Of a stretch of DNA of 64,000 nt, positions 8,688 to 17,495 are shown piece after piece (position 1 is the stretch's first letter; the number at the start of each line of letters is the position of its first letter). The notes beneath the pieces were generated by a model. It searched no databases and was not told the origin of the DNA. It was given only the letters and a program-made list of their open reading frames with translations. The translations under genes and the position numbers were made by a program. Origin of the DNA: Bacillota bacterium (GTDB lineage: Bacteria; Sysuimicrobiota; Sysuimicrobiia; Sysuimicrobiales; Segetimicrobiaceae); NCBI GenBank assembly GCA_021324295.1, contig JAJPJJ010000014.1, positions 52,828 to 116,827 of the forward strand, in the 5' to 3' direction.

Positions 8688-8750
8688 TGTTCTGATTTTC
8701 ATCTGACTATACTTGTAAAATTGTATCCTACGAAATATCTAATCTATTGG
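8688..8750 (+). promoter_or_regulatory. A+T-rich promoter island before parA
   Basis: A 60-base stretch is far richer in A+T than its surroundings. It includes TTGTAA (8713-8718), a 17-base spacer and TATCTA as a possible -35/-10 pair, and an alternative TAAAAT box. It is the only obvious promoter-like DNA between rsmG and parA. Exact elements are uncertain. Confidence 0.4.
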
Positions 8751-8764
8751 ATGCGGTGCTCACA

Positions 8765-9913
8765 ATGCGCCGCACACGAGCACGTCTCCGGCTGCGGCGT
8801 TGCAGGATTTCCCGTGGAGGCGAGGAACTGCACTGCGATTGCGCGTGGCCCGTGCGGGTGCGCACGAGGCAGCCACAGCAGGCGTCTCCCTGGATCACGC
8901 ACTTCGACGCGGAAAGGAAGTCGCAGCTCACGGCGCGCACGTTCGCAATCGTCAACCAGAAGGGCGGCGTGGGCAAGTCCACGACCGCCGTCAACCTCGG
9001 CGCCGCGCTGGCCGCCCTCGGGCACTCCGTCCTGCTCGTCGACATGGATCCGCAGGGCAACGCCACGAGCGGGGTCGGCATCTCCAAGTCCAGCCTTGCG
9101 CTCACCACCTACCACGCGCTCGTCGGCGGGGAGCCGATGGAGCGGGCGATCCGGCCGACCGGGACCGAGCGGCTCGAGATCGTCCCGTCCGATCTCCGGC
9201 TCGCCGGTGCCGAGGTGGAGCTGGTTTCCCAGATCGCCCGTGAGACCAAATTGAGAGCCGCGCTCCGGCCTGTCGAGGGCCGCTACGATCTCATCCTCGT
9301 CGATTGTCCTCCGTCCCTCGGCCTGCTCACAATCAACGCGCTGACCGCGGTGCAGGCCTGTGTGATCCCGGTGCAGTGCGAGTTCTACGCGCTCGAGGGG
9401 CTCACGCAGCTCATGGATACGATTGCGCTGGTCCGGCGGCACCTGAATCCCGTCCTGAGCGTCGCCGGGGTGGTGCTGACCATGGTGGACCCACGGACCA
9501 AGCTCTCGGACCAGGTCGCGGACGAGGTCCGCAGGCACTTCGCCGATCTGGTCTTCGCCACGGAGGTGCCGCGCAGCGTGCGACTCGCTGAGGCGCCCAG
9601 CTATGGGATGACCGCGCTGTCCTACGCACCGTCGTCTCGCGGCGCGGCGGCCTACCGGGGCCTCGCGAGCGAGTTGCTCGCCCGGATCGGGATGCCCGTG
9701 GTCGATGGGCGCCACAACCATGCGGAGGCGACCCGGGCGGATGTGGGGGACGATCGCGGCCACTCCGCTGACTCGGACGTGGCAGGCGATGCGCCCGTCG
9801 AACGTGGTGCGGACAGCGCCGGTGGGAGCGGACCCGTGGTCGACTCCTGTCGGGCGGAGCTCTCTGTCCGGGCGTCCAGAGGCCAGGAGGGACGAGGTGA
9901 TGGAGATGGCTAG
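8765..9913 (+). CDS. parA: Chromosome partitioning ATPase ParA/Soj
   Basis: Deviant Walker A ATPase that moves origin regions apart with ParB-parS. Core begins at TFAIVNQKGGVGKSTTAVN (about 8941), with VLLVDMDPQGNATSG, LILVDCPPSLGLLT and the rest of the MinD/ParA fold to about 9690. ATG 8765 is taken as start, but the first 58 residues are Arg-rich and not family-like; no good start codon lies close to the core, so the true start may be a rare codon. The C-terminal 60 residues are a hydrophilic tail. The stop overlaps the start of parB. Confidence 0.88.
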   Translation: MRRTRARLRLRRCRISRGGEELHCDCAWPVRVRTRQPQQASPWITHFDAERKSQLTARTFAIVNQKGGVGKSTTAVNLGAALAALGHSVLLVDMDPQGNATSGVGISKSSLALTTYHALVGGEPMERAIRPTGTERLEIVPSDLRLAGAEVELVSQIARETKLRAALRPVEGRYDLILVDCPPSLGLLTINALTAVQACVIPVQCEFYALEGLTQLMDTIALVRRHLNPVLSVAGVVLTMVDPRTKLSDQVADEVRRHFADLVFATEVPRSVRLAEAPSYGMTALSYAPSSRGAAAYRGLASELLARIGMPVVDGRHNHAEATRADVGDDRGHSADSDVAGDAPVERGADSAGGSGPVVDSCRAELSVRASRGQEGRGDGDG

Positions 9914-10766
9914 ACGGGGTCTCGGAAGAGGATTGGGAGCCCTCATCCCGGGGGCACAGACCGACGATCTGCCGCAGCCGGTGAACGAGATCGACGTCTC
10001 GCTGGTCTCCCCCAACCCGTTCCAGCCGAGGCGCGAGATCGCCGGGCCTGAGTTCGATGAGCTGGTTGCGTCGGTGCGCCAGCACGGAGTGCTGCAGCCA
10101 GTGATCGTCAGGCCGTCGTCCGGAGCGTACGAGATCGTCGCCGGCGAGCGGAGATGGCGCGCCGCTCAGGCCGCCGGAATGGCGACGATCCCGGCGGTCG
10201 TTAGGGAGATCGGCGACCGGGAAATGCTCGAGCTCGCCCTGATCGAGAACCTCAGGCGCGAGGACCTGAATCCGATCGAGCGCGCACTCGCGTACCGCAG
10301 GCTCGCGGACGAGTTCCATATGACGCAGGACCAGATCGCCGAGGTCGTCGGTGGAAGCCGGCCATCGGTAGCGAACACGATGCGGCTCCTTGAGCTTCCT
10401 GGTGAGGTCCAGGCGGCGATAAGTCATGGCCGGTTGTCGGAGGGGCACGGACGCGCCCTGCTCATGCTCCATGACCGACCCACGGCTCTGCTCGAGGTGT
10501 GGAGACTCGTCGAGGCGCGAGGCCTATCCGTGAGGCAGACGGAGGACCTCGTGAAATCGAGGCTCCGCCGTGTTTCACGTGAAACACCATCCAGGCGAGG
10601 CGCGGCGGTAACTACGGATGCTGTGATCGCGGACCTGTCCTCGCAGCTCAGGGAGCGGTACGCCACCAGCGTCAGCATCGTCCCGCGCGGTAAGAAGGGG
10701 ACGATCCAGATCCACTACTACTCCCAGGAGGACCTCGAGCGGCTGGTCGACCTGCTGCTCCGCTAG
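9900..10766 (+). CDS. parB: Chromosome partitioning protein ParB/Spo0J
   Basis: 288 aa from ATG 9900, with AGGAGG at 9885-9890 upstream. Begins MARRGLGRGLGALIP. The CTPase/ParB-N domain shows NPFQPRREI, IVAGERRWRAAQ and LALIENLRREDLNPIE. The HTH follows: MTQDQIAEVVGGSRPSVANT. It ends in a C-terminal dimerisation helix, YSQEDLERLVDLLLR. ParB loads on parS, clamps and slides by CTP hydrolysis, and recruits SMC. It overlaps parA by 14 bases, and a perfect parS lies inside it. Confidence 0.95.
   Translation: MEMARRGLGRGLGALIPGAQTDDLPQPVNEIDVSLVSPNPFQPRREIAGPEFDELVASVRQHGVLQPVIVRPSSGAYEIVAGERRWRAAQAAGMATIPAVVREIGDREMLELALIENLRREDLNPIERALAYRRLADEFHMTQDQIAEVVGGSRPSVANTMRLLELPGEVQAAISHGRLSEGHGRALLMLHDRPTALLEVWRLVEARGLSVRQTEDLVKSRLRRVSRETPSRRGAAVTTDAVIADLSSQLRERYATSVSIVPRGKKGTIQIHYYSQEDLERLVDLLLR
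10571..10586. promoter_or_regulatory. parS centromere site
   Basis: TGTTTCACGTGAAACA, the exact 16-base consensus palindrome bound by ParB in most bacteria, placed within the parB coding sequence (codons for RVSRETP). An in-gene parS close to the origin is known from Bacillus-type genomes. Confidence 0.95.
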
Positions 10767-10797
10767 CCCAACTTCCGCAGTTGAGAGGTTAAACCCC

Positions 10798-10818
10798 CCA
10801 GTTTTCAAGGAAAACTGG
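10798..10818. terminator. Hairpin between convergent parB and mocR
   Basis: CCAGTTTTC (10798-10806), a 3-base loop, and GAAAACTGG (10810-10818): a perfect 9-bp stem between the parB stop and the end of the opposing gene. No T-run follows, so termination strength is uncertain; it may act in both directions. Confidence 0.55.
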
Positions 10819-10896
10819 ATCGAGTCTTCACTACACCCGGACCGCCTCCAGGTGGGTCGGCAGGATTCGCGCCACCGAGCCGATTCGTGGCGTATG

Positions 10897-12429
10897 CTAG
10901 ACGCTCGTGACGAACTCCGGCTCGTCGACCCTGCCAGGCTCCCTCTCGATGAGCCTGGCGAGCCCTCGGGACAGCCTGCGGATGCCCTCCACGAGCACGG
11001 CCTCCGGCTTGTCAGCAAACGAGATCCTGAGACCGGCCGGAGGCGGTGTATGCGGCAGGAAGAGGTCTCCGAGCCCGCATGCTACGCCTTCGCGAATTCC
11101 CTCCTCGAACGCCTCTGAGGCTGTGATTTGACCTGGCAGGCTGATCCAGAGGTTGAACCCGGCGTCCGGATGAGTCCACGTCACCCCTGCGGGCATCCAC
11201 TCGCCGAGCGCCCTGATGGCCGTGTCGCGTCTCCTCCTGTAGGTATCCCGAGCCTTCTCGAGATCCCTGGGGTACTGGGGAGACGACAGGTACCTCCAGA
11301 GCGCCCGCTGGATCAGCGGTGACGTGAATCGGTCGACTACCGACTTCGCGTCGACGAGCCTCGCCATGATTGCGCCGTGCGCCACGATGCACCCGACGCG
11401 CAGGCCCGGTATGACAGTCTTTGAGAAGCTTTTGACGAACACGACGTGGCCACCCGCGTCGTGGGCCTTGATCGCCTGGGGGGCCTCCCCGTCGTAGGTG
11501 AACTCGCTGCAGGTATCGTCCTCGAGCACGACCACGTTGTGCTGCCTCGCAAGCACCGCGAGGCGGCGCCGTCTCTCCTCGGACATCGTCGATCCCGTCG
11601 GGTTCTGCGCTGTGGGAATCGTGTAGACGAGGCGCGGCCTGAACCGGTCGATCAGCGCGGCGGCCACGTCGGTCCGCGCCCCCGAGGTGTCGACTGGCAT
11701 GCCAATGAGCTTGGCCCCGCGGCTTTCGAAGATGTCGAGCGCCGTCGGGAACGTAGGACTCTCCAACAGGACGTAGTCCCCCGGTCCAACCAACGTGCGC
11801 GCGACGAGATCGATCGCCTGCTGGGATCCGGAGGTGATGAGGACGTCCTCCGGGCGAGCCGCGATCCCGATGGATGCGCAGTAGGCCGCGATCCACGCCC
11901 GGAGGTTGTGATCGCCCTGAGGCGTGCCGTACTGGAGGAACCTGGGATCCTCGACCGCCATGGCCCTGTGCCAGAGGCGGCCGAGCGCACGCACGGGAAA
12001 GAGCGTCGGGTCCGGGGTGCCTCCCGCCAGCGAGATCAACTCCGGTCGCCGGCACGGCCGCAGCATCGCGTGCATCGCGGCGATCCGTGGCGCGCGCAGG
12101 TAAATGGGAATCGATGCCTGCCACTCGCTCTCCGTGGATGCGGAATGCCCTTGGCCATCCGCCGCGTGGGCGTCCGCGGGCGCAGCGCCTCCGGGGCCTC
12201 CGACGAAAGTGCCACGGCCGACCGCGGCGTGCACGAGGCCTTCGGCGGCGAGCGCGTCGTATGCCTGAGCAACGGTGATCAGGCTTACCCCGAGGTGCCT
12301 CGCAAGGCTCCTGACAGAAGGCAGGCGCGTTCCCGTGGCAATGTCTCCGGATCGGATGCGCGCTGCGATAGTGGAGTGAAGCTGGCGATACAGCGGGGTA
12401 TCGTCATCGCGCCTGAGCTGGATGTCCAC
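10897..12429 (-). CDS. MocR-type regulator: GntR winged helix + aminotransferase-like domain (PdxR candidate)
   Basis: 510 aa. N-terminal GntR-type HTH (PLYRQLHSTIAARIRSGDI, RLPSVRSLARHLGVS), linker, then a fold-type I aminotransferase domain with LITSGSQQAIDLVA, PTAQNPTG and the PLP-lysine region VKSFSKTVIPGLRVG. MocR proteins use PLP as an effector rather than as a catalyst. Start GTG 12429 follows a G-rich site. It is divergent from the HD gene and the pdxS-pdxT PLP synthase genes, so a PdxR role, sensing PLP and controlling its synthesis, is a sensible inference but not proven. It converges on parB. Confidence 0.82.
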   Translation of the reverse strand: MDIQLRRDDDTPLYRQLHSTIAARIRSGDIATGTRLPSVRSLARHLGVSLITVAQAYDALAAEGLVHAAVGRGTFVGGPGGAAPADAHAADGQGHSASTESEWQASIPIYLRAPRIAAMHAMLRPCRRPELISLAGGTPDPTLFPVRALGRLWHRAMAVEDPRFLQYGTPQGDHNLRAWIAAYCASIGIAARPEDVLITSGSQQAIDLVARTLVGPGDYVLLESPTFPTALDIFESRGAKLIGMPVDTSGARTDVAAALIDRFRPRLVYTIPTAQNPTGSTMSEERRRRLAVLARQHNVVVLEDDTCSEFTYDGEAPQAIKAHDAGGHVVFVKSFSKTVIPGLRVGCIVAHGAIMARLVDAKSVVDRFTSPLIQRALWRYLSSPQYPRDLEKARDTYRRRRDTAIRALGEWMPAGVTWTHPDAGFNLWISLPGQITASEAFEEGIREGVACGLGDLFLPHTPPPAGLRISFADKPEAVLVEGIRRLSRGLARLIEREPGRVDEPEFVTSV

Positions 12430-12491
12430 ATCCGCCCCCGTGCTGTCCCATTGGCGGCGTACCCCTCGATGGAATAGTGTTAATATTAATA

Positions 12492-12520
12492 TTGACAGTA
12501 CCGCCGCCCGGTGTTATACG
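12492..12520 (+). promoter_or_regulatory. Sigma-A promoter for the HD-pdxST unit
   Basis: TTGACA (12492-12497), a 17-base spacer, and TATACG (12515-12520). It lies in an A+T-rich divergent region between the MocR gene and the HD gene that also contains the repeat TAATATTAATATT and the dyad GATAACATTATC near 12578. These are possible operator sites for the MocR protein. Confidence 0.7.
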
Positions 12521-12643
12521 AATGATACCGGCACTAGCAGCTCAGGTCAAGTAGCATACCTAGGAACACTATCCGAGCGATGATAACATTATCGTGATCG
12601 GTGGGCGTGTCCCGCCCTCTTCAAAGACGCGGGGGATGAGCAC

Positions 12644-13222
12644 GTGACACGGGACCAGGCCTGGGCGATTCTCACCGAGCAGACCTCGTCGCCCAACCTG
12701 CTGAAGCACATGATCGCCGTCGAGGCGGTGATGCGGGCGTATGCCCGCAGGTTCGGCGAGGACGAGGAGACCTGGGGGATCGTGGGGCTGCTCCACGACC
12801 TCGATTACGAGCAGCATCCGTCGCGGGAGGCCGGCCACCCCTTCGTGGGCGCAGCGCTGCTCCGCGACCGCGGGCTCGACGAGCGGCTCTGTCGCGCCAT
12901 CCTGTCCCACGCCGACTACAGCGGGGTGCCGCGTGAGACCCCGATGGAGAAGGCCCTGTTCGCCGCGGACGAGCTCGCCGGATTCGTCATCGCCGTGGCG
13001 TTGGTCAGACCCTCGCGCTCGCTGTCCGACGTGGACGTGGGGGCCGTGAAGAAGAAGATGAAGGACAAGGCGTTCGCGCGAGGCGTCCGGCGCGAGGACA
13101 TCGTGCGCGGGGCGGAGGAACTCGGCGTGCCCCTGGATGCGCACATCGAGACGGTGATCCACGCGCTGCGGGAGGTCGCCCCCCAGCTCGGGCTGGATGG
13201 CCGGGGCGGCGGCGAGGCATGA
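12644..13222 (+). CDS. HDIG/HD-domain hydrolase-like protein
   Basis: 192 aa. Metal-binding HD signature: LKHMIAVEAVMRAYARRFGE, then GLLHDLDYEQHP with the HD doublet, GHPFVGAALL, and ILSHADY supplying a further His. The family includes nucleotide phosphohydrolases and phosphodiesterases of unknown substrate. The frame starts at GTG 12644 after GGGGGAT. It is 87 bases before pdxS and on the same strand, so probably in the same transcript; a role in B6-phosphate metabolism is possible but unsupported. Confidence 0.72.
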   Translation: MTRDQAWAILTEQTSSPNLLKHMIAVEAVMRAYARRFGEDEETWGIVGLLHDLDYEQHPSREAGHPFVGAALLRDRGLDERLCRAILSHADYSGVPRETPMEKALFAADELAGFVIAVALVRPSRSLSDVDVGAVKKKMKDKAFARGVRREDIVRGAEELGVPLDAHIETVIHALREVAPQLGLDGRGGGEA

Positions 13223-13309
13223 CGAGCGCCGCGTGGGCAGGGCCGGTGCGCCGCTGGCGCGCGCGTTGAGCACGGGGATGCGAGACATCGAAGGACGGGA
13301 GGCGGGCCG

Positions 13310-14194
13310 ATGGCGGACGTCGGGACGGTGAAGCTCAAGAGGGGCCTGGCGCAGATGCTCAAGGGCGGCGTCATCATGGACGTGACGACCGCGGAGCAGG
13401 CCAAGATCGCGGAGGACGCCGGAGCGTGCGCGGTGATGGCGCTCGAGCGCGTGCCCGCCGACATTCGCGCGGAGGGCGGCGTGGCGCGCATGGCGGACCC
13501 CCTGAAGGTCAAGGAGATCATGGAGGCCGTCACGATCCCGGTGATGGCGAAGGTGCGGATCGGTCACTTCGTCGAGGCCCAGGTGCTGGAGGCGCTCGGC
13601 ATCGACTTCATCGACGAGAGCGAGGTCCTCACCCCGGCCGATGAGCGGTACCATATCAACAAGCACCTGTTCAAGGTCCCCTTCGTGTGCGGCTGCCGTG
13701 ACCTGGGGGAGGCGCTGCGCCGGATCGGCGAGGGCGCGGCCATGATCCGGACGAAGGGCGAAGCCGGCACCGGCAACGTCGTGGAAGCCGTCCGGCACAT
13801 GCGCGCCGTGATGGACGGGATCCGCCAGCTCCAGGCCACGCCCGAGGAGGAGCTGATGACCGTGGCCAAGGAGCTCGGCGCTCCCTACGAGCTCGTCCTG
13901 GAGACCCGCACGCTCGGCCGCCTGCCGGTCGTCAATTTCTCCGCCGGGGGGATCGCCACGCCGGCGGACGCGGCGCTCATGATGCAGCTCGGCGCGGATG
14001 GCAACTTCGTCGGGTCGGGGATCTTCAAGTCAAAGGACCCGGCGAAGCGGGCCCGGGCGATCGTCGAAGCGACGACGCACTACAACGATCCGGACGTGAT
14101 CGCGCGGGTATCGGAGGGCATCGGGGAGCCGATGAAGGGGCTCGACGTCCGGAAGCTCGCCGAGGGGGAGCTGCTGCAGACCCGGGGCTGGTAG
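13310..14194 (+). CDS. pdxS: Pyridoxal 5-phosphate synthase subunit PdxS
   Basis: 294 aa TIM-barrel subunit that condenses ribose/ribulose 5-phosphate, glyceraldehyde 3-phosphate and ammonia into PLP. Starts [20 protein letters not shown]; active-site segments include [30 protein letters not shown], the catalytic Lys in [15 protein letters not shown], and the phosphate-binding [19 protein letters not shown]. Good ribosome site GGGAGG. Ammonia comes from PdxT, encoded 10 bases downstream. Confidence 0.97.
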   Translation: MADVGTVKLKRGLAQMLKGGVIMDVTTAEQAKIAEDAGACAVMALERVPADIRAEGGVARMADPLKVKEIMEAVTIPVMAKVRIGHFVEAQVLEALGIDFIDESEVLTPADERYHINKHLFKVPFVCGCRDLGEALRRIGEGAAMIRTKGEAGTGNVVEAVRHMRAVMDGIRQLQATPEEELMTVAKELGAPYELVLETRTLGRLPVVNFSAGGIATPADAALMMQLGADGNFVGSGIFKSKDPAKRARAIVEATTHYNDPDVIARVSEGIGEPMKGLDVRKLAEGELLQTRGW

Positions 14195-14204
14195 CCGCAC
14201 CGCC

Positions 14205-14816
14205 ATGCACGTCGGCGTCCTGGCTCTCCAGGGGGACGTGATCGAGCACCGGCGGGTGCTCGACGCCCTCGGCGCGCACCCGCTCGAGGTCCGCACCGCC
14301 GCGGACCTCGAGCGCGTGGACGGCCTCATCATCCCCGGCGGCGAATCCACGACGATCGGCAAGCTGATGGTCAAGTATGGCCTGGACCTGGCCGTGCCCG
14401 AGCGGGCGCGCGCCGGCATGCCCGTGTACGGCACGTGCGCCGGGATGATCCTGCTCGCCCGCACGGTGCGCGGCGGGGAGCCACCGCTCCTTCGCCTGAT
14501 GGATATCACGGTGGTCCGGAACGCATACGGGCGGCAGGTCGATTCGTTCGAGGCGGACCTGGATGTGCCCGCCCTCGGCCCGCCGCCGATGCGGGCGGTG
14601 TTCATCCGGGCGCCCGTGCTGGAGGCGGCCGGCCCCGGCGTGGAGGTGCTCGCCTCCCTGGACGGCCGCCCGGTGCTCGTGCGCGAGGGGCATCTGCTCG
14701 CCTCGTCGTTCCACCCGGAGTTGGTTCCGGACGACCGCGTCCACCGCCTCTTCCTGGAGATGATCCGCGCGAGCGCGCGACGGGGGGAAGGCCTGCCAGG
14801 GAGCCGCCGCGAATAG
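14205..14816 (+). CDS. pdxT: Glutaminase subunit PdxT of PLP synthase
   Basis: 203 aa class I glutamine amidotransferase. IPGGESTTIGKLM forms the glutamine pocket, the nucleophile Cys is in YGTCAGMILLA, and the catalytic His/Glu pair is in SFHPELVPD. It supplies ammonia through a tunnel to PdxS. It starts 10 bases after pdxS. No signs of decay. Confidence 0.96.
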   Translation: MHVGVLALQGDVIEHRRVLDALGAHPLEVRTAADLERVDGLIIPGGESTTIGKLMVKYGLDLAVPERARAGMPVYGTCAGMILLARTVRGGEPPLLRLMDITVVRNAYGRQVDSFEADLDVPALGPPPMRAVFIRAPVLEAAGPGVEVLASLDGRPVLVREGHLLASSFHPELVPDDRVHRLFLEMIRASARRGEGLPGSRRE

Positions 14817-14878
14817 GCCCCGGTGAGTCCGGACGGGCAGGCTGTGCCCCCGGAACGCAGAGCCCAGGTGAAAGGACG

Positions 14879-16462
14879 GTGGTCGCCGTGCGCTCGCCCC
14901 TGCTCGCCCGCCTGCTGGCGTGCCTGGTTGCGCTCTCGATGATGCGGGCGGCCCCGGGGCTGGCCGCGCCGGGCGGAGGCGAACCCGTGCGCGGCGGCGT
15001 GATCCACGTGGCGACCAACGCGGAGCCGGGGACGATCGACTGGCAGTCGAGCACCGCCACGGCCACCCGGCTCGTCGCCTGGCACATCTTCGAGGGTCTG
15101 TTCGCGCTGGACCGCAACTACGAGGTCAAGCCGCTGCTGGCCCAGGGCTACGCGGTCAGCCCCGATGGGCTGCGGTACACGATTCGACTCCGGCAGGGCC
15201 TCAAGTTCCACAACGGCCAGCCGGTGACGGCCGACGATGTCGTCGCCTCGCTGGAGCGCTGGGGCAAGCTCAGCAGCGGCGGCCAGGAGACGTTCAAGGC
15301 GATCAAGCAGGTCAAGAAGGTAGACGACGGCACGATCGAGATCGACCTCGGCCGGGCGTTCGCGCCGCTCATCACGAACCTGGGCGACCCCAAGCAGGCC
15401 GCGGTGATCATGCCGAAGAGCGTCATCGAGGCCTCCGGGCTGAAACCGGCCACCGAGCTCGTCGGGACGGGTCCGTACATCTTCAAGCGGTGGACGCCCG
15501 GGCAGGAGATCGTGCTGGCGCGCAACCCCGGTTACGTCTCGCGGACCGAGGACTGGGGCGGCATCACCGGCCGGAAGGTGGCGTACGCCGACGAGATCGA
15601 TTTCTTCCCGGTCACGGATCCGCAGGTGCGGTTCTCGGGCGTCTCCACCGGCCAGTACGATCTCGCGCTGGAGCTGCCGCAGGATCTGTACCCCAAGGTG
15701 AAGGCGGATCCCCACCTCACCGCCGACATCGTCAGGGTGTTCAGCTGGACGGGCGTGGTGTTCAACAAGGCCCACGGCGTGTTCACGGATCAGCGGCTGA
15801 GGCAGGCGGTCCTCTTCGCGATGAAGCCGGCCGACCTGATGGCGGCGGCGATCGGCCCGAAGACGTTCTGGCAGCTCGACCCGGGGCTGTTCTTCCCGGA
15901 ACAGAAGGGCGTCTACAGCCGCGCCGGCGCCGAGATCTACAACCACCAGAACCTGGATAGGGCGCGCGCGCTGATGAAAGAGGCGGGGTACCACGGCCAG
16001 AAGATCATCGTGATGTCGACCAAGGACTACACCTGGAACAACAACACGGCGCAGGTGCTCGTGCCCGAGCTGCAGGCGGTCGGCTTCAGCGTGGAGCCGC
16101 AGGTGTACGACTGGCCGACGCTCCTCAGCCGGCGCGCGAAGCAGGATCTGTGGGATATCTTCCTCACGGGGTTCTCGCCCTCGATCGATCCGACGGCGAT
16201 CATCTTCTTCGGCAGCACGTGGCCGGGGTGGTACAAGAGCGAGACGCTGGAGCAGGAGCTAGCGAAGTGGAGCAGCACGCCGGTCAGCGACGCGGCCGCC
16301 CGGAAGAAGCTGATGGACCAGATCCAGACGACGTTCTACACAGAGGTCCCGGTGGCCAAGATCGGCAACTACTTCGGCCTCGAAGTCTACAACAACACGC
16401 GGCTGCACGGCTACACGAGCTACTTCGACGTGCGCTTCTGGAACACGTGGGTCACGCACTGA
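14879..16462 (+). CDS. Peptide/solute ABC transporter substrate-binding protein (SBP_bac_5)
   Basis: 527 aa from GTG 14879 (AGGTGAAAGGA upstream); GTG 14888 is an alternative. Signal peptide: PLLARLLACLVALSMMRAAP then an Ala cleavage region. Family 5 binding-protein features: GGVIHVATNAEPGTIDW, FEGLFALDRNYEVKPLLAQ, YTIRLRQGLKFHNGQPVTAD, LVGTGPYIFKRWTPGQEIVL. It binds a ligand outside the membrane for the two permeases downstream. No cysteine lipobox is evident. Ligand unknown (peptide, opine or sugar-type all possible). Confidence 0.88.
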   Translation: MVAVRSPLLARLLACLVALSMMRAAPGLAAPGGGEPVRGGVIHVATNAEPGTIDWQSSTATATRLVAWHIFEGLFALDRNYEVKPLLAQGYAVSPDGLRYTIRLRQGLKFHNGQPVTADDVVASLERWGKLSSGGQETFKAIKQVKKVDDGTIEIDLGRAFAPLITNLGDPKQAAVIMPKSVIEASGLKPATELVGTGPYIFKRWTPGQEIVLARNPGYVSRTEDWGGITGRKVAYADEIDFFPVTDPQVRFSGVSTGQYDLALELPQDLYPKVKADPHLTADIVRVFSWTGVVFNKAHGVFTDQRLRQAVLFAMKPADLMAAAIGPKTFWQLDPGLFFPEQKGVYSRAGAEIYNHQNLDRARALMKEAGYHGQKIIVMSTKDYTWNNNTAQVLVPELQAVGFSVEPQVYDWPTLLSRRAKQDLWDIFLTGFSPSIDPTAIIFFGSTWPGWYKSETLEQELAKWSSTPVSDAAARKKLMDQIQTTFYTEVPVAKIGNYFGLEVYNNTRLHGYTSYFDVRFWNTWVTH

Positions 16463-16488
16463 GCGCGGCCCCCGCCGGCGGGCCGCGC
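16463..16488 (+). terminator. Intercistronic hairpin after the binding-protein gene
   Basis: GCGCGGCCC (16463-16471) pairs with GGGCCGCGC (16480-16488) around an 8-base loop, starting right at the stop codon. Such hairpins commonly keep binding-protein expression above that of the permeases. Confidence 0.55.
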
Positions 16489-16540
16489 GGGGTGTGAGCG
16501 CGCCCGCCGCGGGCGCGGGGGACGGCGGGGAGGAGAACCG

Positions 16541-17485
16541 GTGGCGAGGTACGTGGCGGGCCGCCTGGCTGCGCTCGTCCCGGTGGTCCTCGTGGTCGGC
16601 GTCACCGTCTTTCTCCTGATCCACCTGATCCCCGGGGACCCCGCGCAGGTGATCCTGGGCCCGGACGCCTCGGCTGCGCAGGTGGCCCAGCTCCGCCACG
16701 CGCTCGGGCTGGACCGCCCGATCTACGTCCAGCTCGTGCTGTGGTTCGAGCGCGTGCTGCGCGGCGACCTGGGGAACTCGATCTTCCTCCGGCGGCCGGT
16801 GGCGCAGGCGATCGGGGAGCACCTGGGGCCGACCGCCGGCCTGACGGCCCTCGCCGAGGCGCTGGCGCTCGCGGTGGCGATCCCCTCCGGCGTGCTCGCG
16901 GCATGGAAGCAGCACAGCCGCTTCGACCAGGCGTTCATGCTCTTCGTGCTGCTGGGCGTCTCGATCCCGTCGTTCTGGACCGGGCTGAACCTCATCGCCG
17001 CCTTCGCTGTCTCGATCCGGCTGTTCCCGGTGGCCGGCTACGTGTCCCCCGCGCGGGGGATCGGGCCGTGGCTGGGCAGCCTCGCGCTGCCGGCGGTGGC
17101 GCTGGCGTTCACCCAGGCGGGGCTGATCGCCCGGATGGCGCGCGACTCGACGATCGACGTGCTGGCGGAGGACTACGTGCGGACCGCCCGCAGCAAGGGC
17201 CTCGACGAGGCCGCGGTGCTGGCCCGCCACGCGGTCCGGAACGCGTTGATCCCGACGCTGACCGTCGTGGGGACGAGCCTGGCCAATTTGCTGTCGGGCG
17301 CCGTCGTTGTGGAGACCGTGTTCGTGCTGCCCGGCATCGGCAACCTGGTCGTCCAGTCCATCAGCCGGCGGGACTACCCGGTGATCGAGGGCGTCGTGCT
17401 GTTCGTCGCCCTCGTCTACGTCGTGCTGAACCTGCTCGTCGACCTCCTCTACGCGGCCCTCGACCCGCGGATCCAGTACGGCTAG
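16541..17485 (+). CDS. ABC transporter permease, DppB/OppB type
   Basis: 314 aa inner-membrane permease. First membrane helix AALVPVVLVVGVTVFLLIHL followed by the IPGDP motif; further helices at LTALAEALALAVAIPSGVLA, FMLFVLLGVSIPSFWTGL and VVLFVALVYVVLNLLVDLLY. The EAA-type cytoplasmic loop is ARSKGLDEAAVLARHAVRNA, the contact for an ATPase. Pairs with the DppC-like gene 10 bases downstream. Confidence 0.9.
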   Translation: MARYVAGRLAALVPVVLVVGVTVFLLIHLIPGDPAQVILGPDASAAQVAQLRHALGLDRPIYVQLVLWFERVLRGDLGNSIFLRRPVAQAIGEHLGPTAGLTALAEALALAVAIPSGVLAAWKQHSRFDQAFMLFVLLGVSIPSFWTGLNLIAAFAVSIRLFPVAGYVSPARGIGPWLGSLALPAVALAFTQAGLIARMARDSTIDVLAEDYVRTARSKGLDEAAVLARHAVRNALIPTLTVVGTSLANLLSGAVVVETVFVLPGIGNLVVQSISRRDYPVIEGVVLFVALVYVVLNLLVDLLYAALDPRIQYG

Positions 17486-17495
17486 GGCGCGCATC

